From Microcoleus sp. LEGE 07076 (GTDB taxonomy: Bacteria > Cyanobacteriota > Cyanobacteriia > Cyanobacteriales > Microcoleaceae): DNA of 36,769 nt. Where the stretch lies: the NCBI RefSeq assembly GCF_015207455.1, contig NZ_JADEWV010000050.1, forward strand, positions 1 to 36,769. Reading direction: 5' to 3'. Shown one piece after another: positions 34,573 through 36,769 of this stretch (position 1 is the first letter of the stretch; each line of letters starts with the position of its first letter). The notes under the pieces are model-generated. The model did not search any database. It was given only the letters and a program-made list of their open reading frames with translations, and was not told the origin of the DNA. A program made the position numbers and the translations under genes.

Positions 34573-35451
34573 TTAAATTAAACTCCCATCAATCCCTGCC
34601 AAAATCCTCTCAGCTTCCCCGCACAAAGCCGCGTGACAGCAACCGTTACTCGCCAACAATCCCCCCCACTGACTGACATCTCCCCGGTTATATTGCAAAG
34701 CAGAACCGTCAAAACGAGTAAATCGGCCGCCAGCTTCAGTCAAAATTAATTCCGGTGCCGCCAAATCCCAATCCTTCGGTGCAGACTTCCCCGAAAGCGC
34801 AATATAAACATCAGCTTTTTGTTCGACAATTGTCGCAATTTTGCAGCCGATGCTACCGACAGCTAGTTGATTTTGACAAGGCAATTTGTGTAACAATTGA
34901 TTAAAGCGATCGTCCCGGTGACTGCGGCTGGTTACTATAGATAAATCTCCCACAATATTGCTCCCAGAAACCTGCAACCTTACCGTAGAACCATCTCGCT
35001 TTTCCGCAAAAGCACCAGCATCTTTGATGGCGTAATAAATCTTTTGTTGTTCGGGCCAAGCCACCACTGACAAAACAGGTCTTCCATGATATGCTAAACC
35101 AATGTGGACTGCAAATTCGCCTGTTCTGTCAATAAAATCTCGCGTTCCATCCAAAGGGTCAATAATCCAAACCCAATCTTGAGTTAAGGGAATTTGCCCG
35201 TTTTTTTCTAAATAAGCTTTGTAAGTTTCTTCGCTAAGATAACCAAATTCTGCATTCCCTAAAACCGACTGCAATTTGTCGAGAATGCACGCATTGACGG
35301 CGACATCTGCGGCGGTAACGGGGCCATCTTTTTTCTCTTGAATGTCGAGGTTGGGAGTCTCAGAATCTTGGCGATAATAGGATTGTAGGATATCTGATGC
35401 ACTCCAGGCGATCGATCGGGCAATTTCGCTTAATTCTTCAAGATTTTTCAT
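34573..35451 (-). CDS. cysQ: 3'(2'),5'-bisphosphate nucleotidase / inositol monophosphatase family
   Basis: The 292-residue product starts MKNLEELSEIARSIAWSASD. The Mg-binding signature WIIDPLDGTRDF (about 115-126) and the second motif KDWDLAAPELIL (about 227-238) are both complete, with KKDGPVTAADVAVN at the entrance of the site and YLSEE providing the extra metal-binding acid. These identify the lithium-sensitive phosphatase superfamily. CysQ removes the 3'-phosphate of PAP formed in sulfate assimilation, and the sequence context (SEE, DPLDGT) favours CysQ over SuhB, but the substrate is inferred. A TTG at 35475 lies 8 codons upstream and is less likely than this ATG. Coding ends 48 bp past the dead antitoxin start. 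Confidence 0.87.
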   Translation of the reverse strand: MKNLEELSEIARSIAWSASDILQSYYRQDSETPNLDIQEKKDGPVTAADVAVNACILDKLQSVLGNAEFGYLSEETYKAYLEKNGQIPLTQDWVWIIDPLDGTRDFIDRTGEFAVHIGLAYHGRPVLSVVAWPEQQKIYYAIKDAGAFAEKRDGSTVRLQVSGSNIVGDLSIVTSRSHRDDRFNQLLHKLPCQNQLAVGSIGCKIATIVEQKADVYIALSGKSAPKDWDLAAPELILTEAGGRFTRFDGSALQYNRGDVSQWGGLLASNGCCHAALCGEAERILAGIDGSLI

Positions 35452-35502
35452 GAATTTATTTTTTCTGAACCGCAAATAAAGCGGATGAATGCAGATGTTT
35501 TA

Positions 35503-35658
35503 CTCGTTACTCGTTCCCAGGCTCGGCCTGGGAATGCCTACCCGGAGGCTCTGCCTCCTTCTTCTCGTAAAATCAGCAGCAGAGCCTTCCTTTTCCTATT
35601 AGTAGAATCAGAGGCAGAGCCTCTGGATATGCGTTACCAGGCAGAGCCTAGTAACGAG
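35503..35658. mobile_element. MITE-like palindromic element, 156 bp
   Basis: CTCGTTACT at 35503-35511 and AGTAACGAG at 35650-35658 are perfect terminal inverted repeats. Inside are CCCAGGCTCGGCCTGGG, GGAGGCTCTGCCTCC and GAGGCAGAGCCTC palindromes. There is no coding capacity beyond chance. It lies between the minus-strand CysQ-like gene and the cupin gene, just after the latter's stop codon. Such elements are frequent in Microcoleus-type genomes. Confidence 0.75.
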
Positions 35659-35669
35659 AGAATTAGCAA

Positions 35670-36758
35670 CTACCAATTGATATGAGGATATTTCCACTCA
35701 TAATAATTGGGAAATACAAAATTAGTAAACGAAACCGAAATACTCACCTCCAATGACTTTACGTGATGCCACCAACCCACAGGAATAAAGATAGCTTCTC
35801 CCGGTTCCAAAATCACTTCAATGATTTTCGCATCTCTGTAAAGCGGATATTTGTCATAGTCGGGATTTTCGCCGTCAACCTTGCTGAACACTCCAACGTG
35901 ATTGTAAAGCAGAGGTGTTTGTTGAGGACAAATTAATTTAATTAATTTGCGGCCCGACACTTGCGCTAAAATTAAATTAACTGGGTCGTGGTGCAGCGGT
36001 GTAATTGTACCTTTGGGCCCGAACCAAAAGAAAACTCTGCCTTTTGTATCGTCGGGATTGAGGTATTCAGGAAAAATTTCAAAGTCGTTGAATAGAGGTT
36101 TAAATTCCTCTCTTTCCAGAGTTTGGTTGTTAGCAACCATGTAGCAGTCGTTGCTAGGCCCACCGTTGACGACCATATCTATATACTCGCGGAACAAAAC
36201 AGTTTTTTTGTGGTTGTGTACTTTGATTTCGTAATCGGGGTCTGAGTTGCGGTTGGCTTGAATTTCCACCGCTGCATCGCCATATTTTTGCTGCAAATAT
36301 TCCGGTGTCCACAACTGCAAAGCTTTCCAGTTGTGCATGATATTGGTAATAATTACCGGAGTATTTTTGGCGTAGTAATTTTCTAGAAAATACTCTCTGG
36401 AAAGACTGCTTTTGCGTTCGATTATGCCAAACTTTGAAGAGAGTGCAGCTAATTGATTGTTAATGCTCAGTTGCGATTCCAGTTTCTGTAATAACTGCAC
36501 GTACTGACTGCCTGCTTGGAAGTACGGATGAGATGATATTTCGGTAACTTCTGCGGTTGCTGTTTCGGCATCTATGCCGGTATTTACTAAGGCTTGAATG
36601 ATTTCTACGTCTGCTTTATTTAATAATTTGTTGGCTGCTACCCACTGTTTCAAGTTGTCGGGGACTTCTGGTTTGCTTGGCGCTGCGAGTAGATTGGGCA
36701 AGTTTTGTGTCAGCCATTCTAGGTTAACTTGTTGTTGTTCGGTTAGGGTAATCCGCAA
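35670..36758 (-). CDS. Cupin/JmjC-like Fe(II)/2-oxoglutarate dioxygenase (5' end uncertain)
   Basis: The 362-residue reading starts at TTG 36758 and could extend past the window edge, since no stop precedes it in the 11 remaining bases. Residues 1-110 are helical and unrecognised. The C-terminal half is a cupin_8/JmjC-like jelly roll with an iron-binding HxD in LHHDPVN, a distal His in PVGWWHHV, and an FFWFGPKG strand ahead of them. Sequence such as PVIITNIMHNWKALQLWTPE (about 130-150) is typical of JmjC-like hydroxylases acting on proteins or small peptides. Iron and 2-oxoglutarate use is inferred from the facial triad; the substrate is unknown. A palindromic element lies just beyond its stop. 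Confidence 0.86.
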   Translation of the reverse strand: MRITLTEQQQVNLEWLTQNLPNLLAAPSKPEVPDNLKQWVAANKLLNKADVEIIQALVNTGIDAETATAEVTEISSHPYFQAGSQYVQLLQKLESQLSINNQLAALSSKFGIIERKSSLSREYFLENYYAKNTPVIITNIMHNWKALQLWTPEYLQQKYGDAAVEIQANRNSDPDYEIKVHNHKKTVLFREYIDMVVNGGPSNDCYMVANNQTLEREEFKPLFNDFEIFPEYLNPDDTKGRVFFWFGPKGTITPLHHDPVNLILAQVSGRKLIKLICPQQTPLLYNHVGVFSKVDGENPDYDKYPLYRDAKIIEVILEPGEAIFIPVGWWHHVKSLEVSISVSFTNFVFPNYYEWKYPHINW

Positions 36759-36769
36759 GGGGGGAAGGG

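Overview
The window is chromosomal DNA from a filamentous cyanobacterium, most likely Microcoleus, Oscillatoria or Phormidium-like. The evidence is frequent HIP1 octamers (GCGATCGC), cyanobacterial marker genes (a CcmP-type carboxysome shell protein, Ycf23/DUF561, DUF2301, a WGxxGxxG protein), very large PAS-rich hybrid kinases, heptad repeats such as CCCAATT, and many dispersed palindromic repeats. The genus is inferred from general repeat style, not from a search.

Layout. 1-454 is the start of a DUF502 membrane protein running off the left edge. 679-881 holds a candidate structured RNA of about 170 nt behind a sigma70-like promoter. 1291-4053 encodes a 920-residue protein with four copies of a ~105-residue domain around a beta-propeller. 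4826-7648 is a REC-PAS-PAS-PAS-HisKA-HATPase-REC hybrid kinase. 7664-10026 (minus) is a probable type II restriction-modification pair lacking HIP1 cores, followed by pyrE (minus) and a small exported protein (plus). 11390-12740 is a decayed IS605/IS1341-like element whose tnpB has two frameshifts, then a MITE-like palindrome and two identical 77-bp direct repeats. 13061-14478 (minus) is ccmP plus a pentapeptide-repeat gene. 15055-15372 encodes a WGxxGxxG protein with a clear terminator. 15704-20638 (minus) is a 1644-residue GAF/PAS hybrid kinase. About 1.1 kb of repeat-rich DNA follows, then Ycf23/DUF561, a conserved hypothetical gene, DUF2301, a YdcF/SanA-like protein and dprA. 26118-26540 is a block of direct and inverted repeats. 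26548-33654 (minus) encodes a ~2368-residue secreted RTX protein that begins with a DUF4347 domain. 34062-34525 (minus) is a toxin-antitoxin pair in which both genes carry a nonsense codon. The window ends with a CysQ-like phosphatase (minus), a palindromic element and a cupin/JmjC-like protein (minus).

Themes. Most genes are housekeeping or sensory. The accessory content falls into three groups: defence and mobile functions (restriction-modification, dead TnpB, dead toxin-antitoxin), large surface or secreted multidomain proteins (920 aa and 2368 aa), and repeat families that fill nearly every intergenic gap. The points most worth a second look are the 6S-like RNA candidate, the four-copy domain with a possible T-fold, the caspase-like His/Cys pair at the head of the RTX giant, the endonuclease with a non-canonical PD-(D/E)XK motif, and the toxin-antitoxin pair disabled in both genes.
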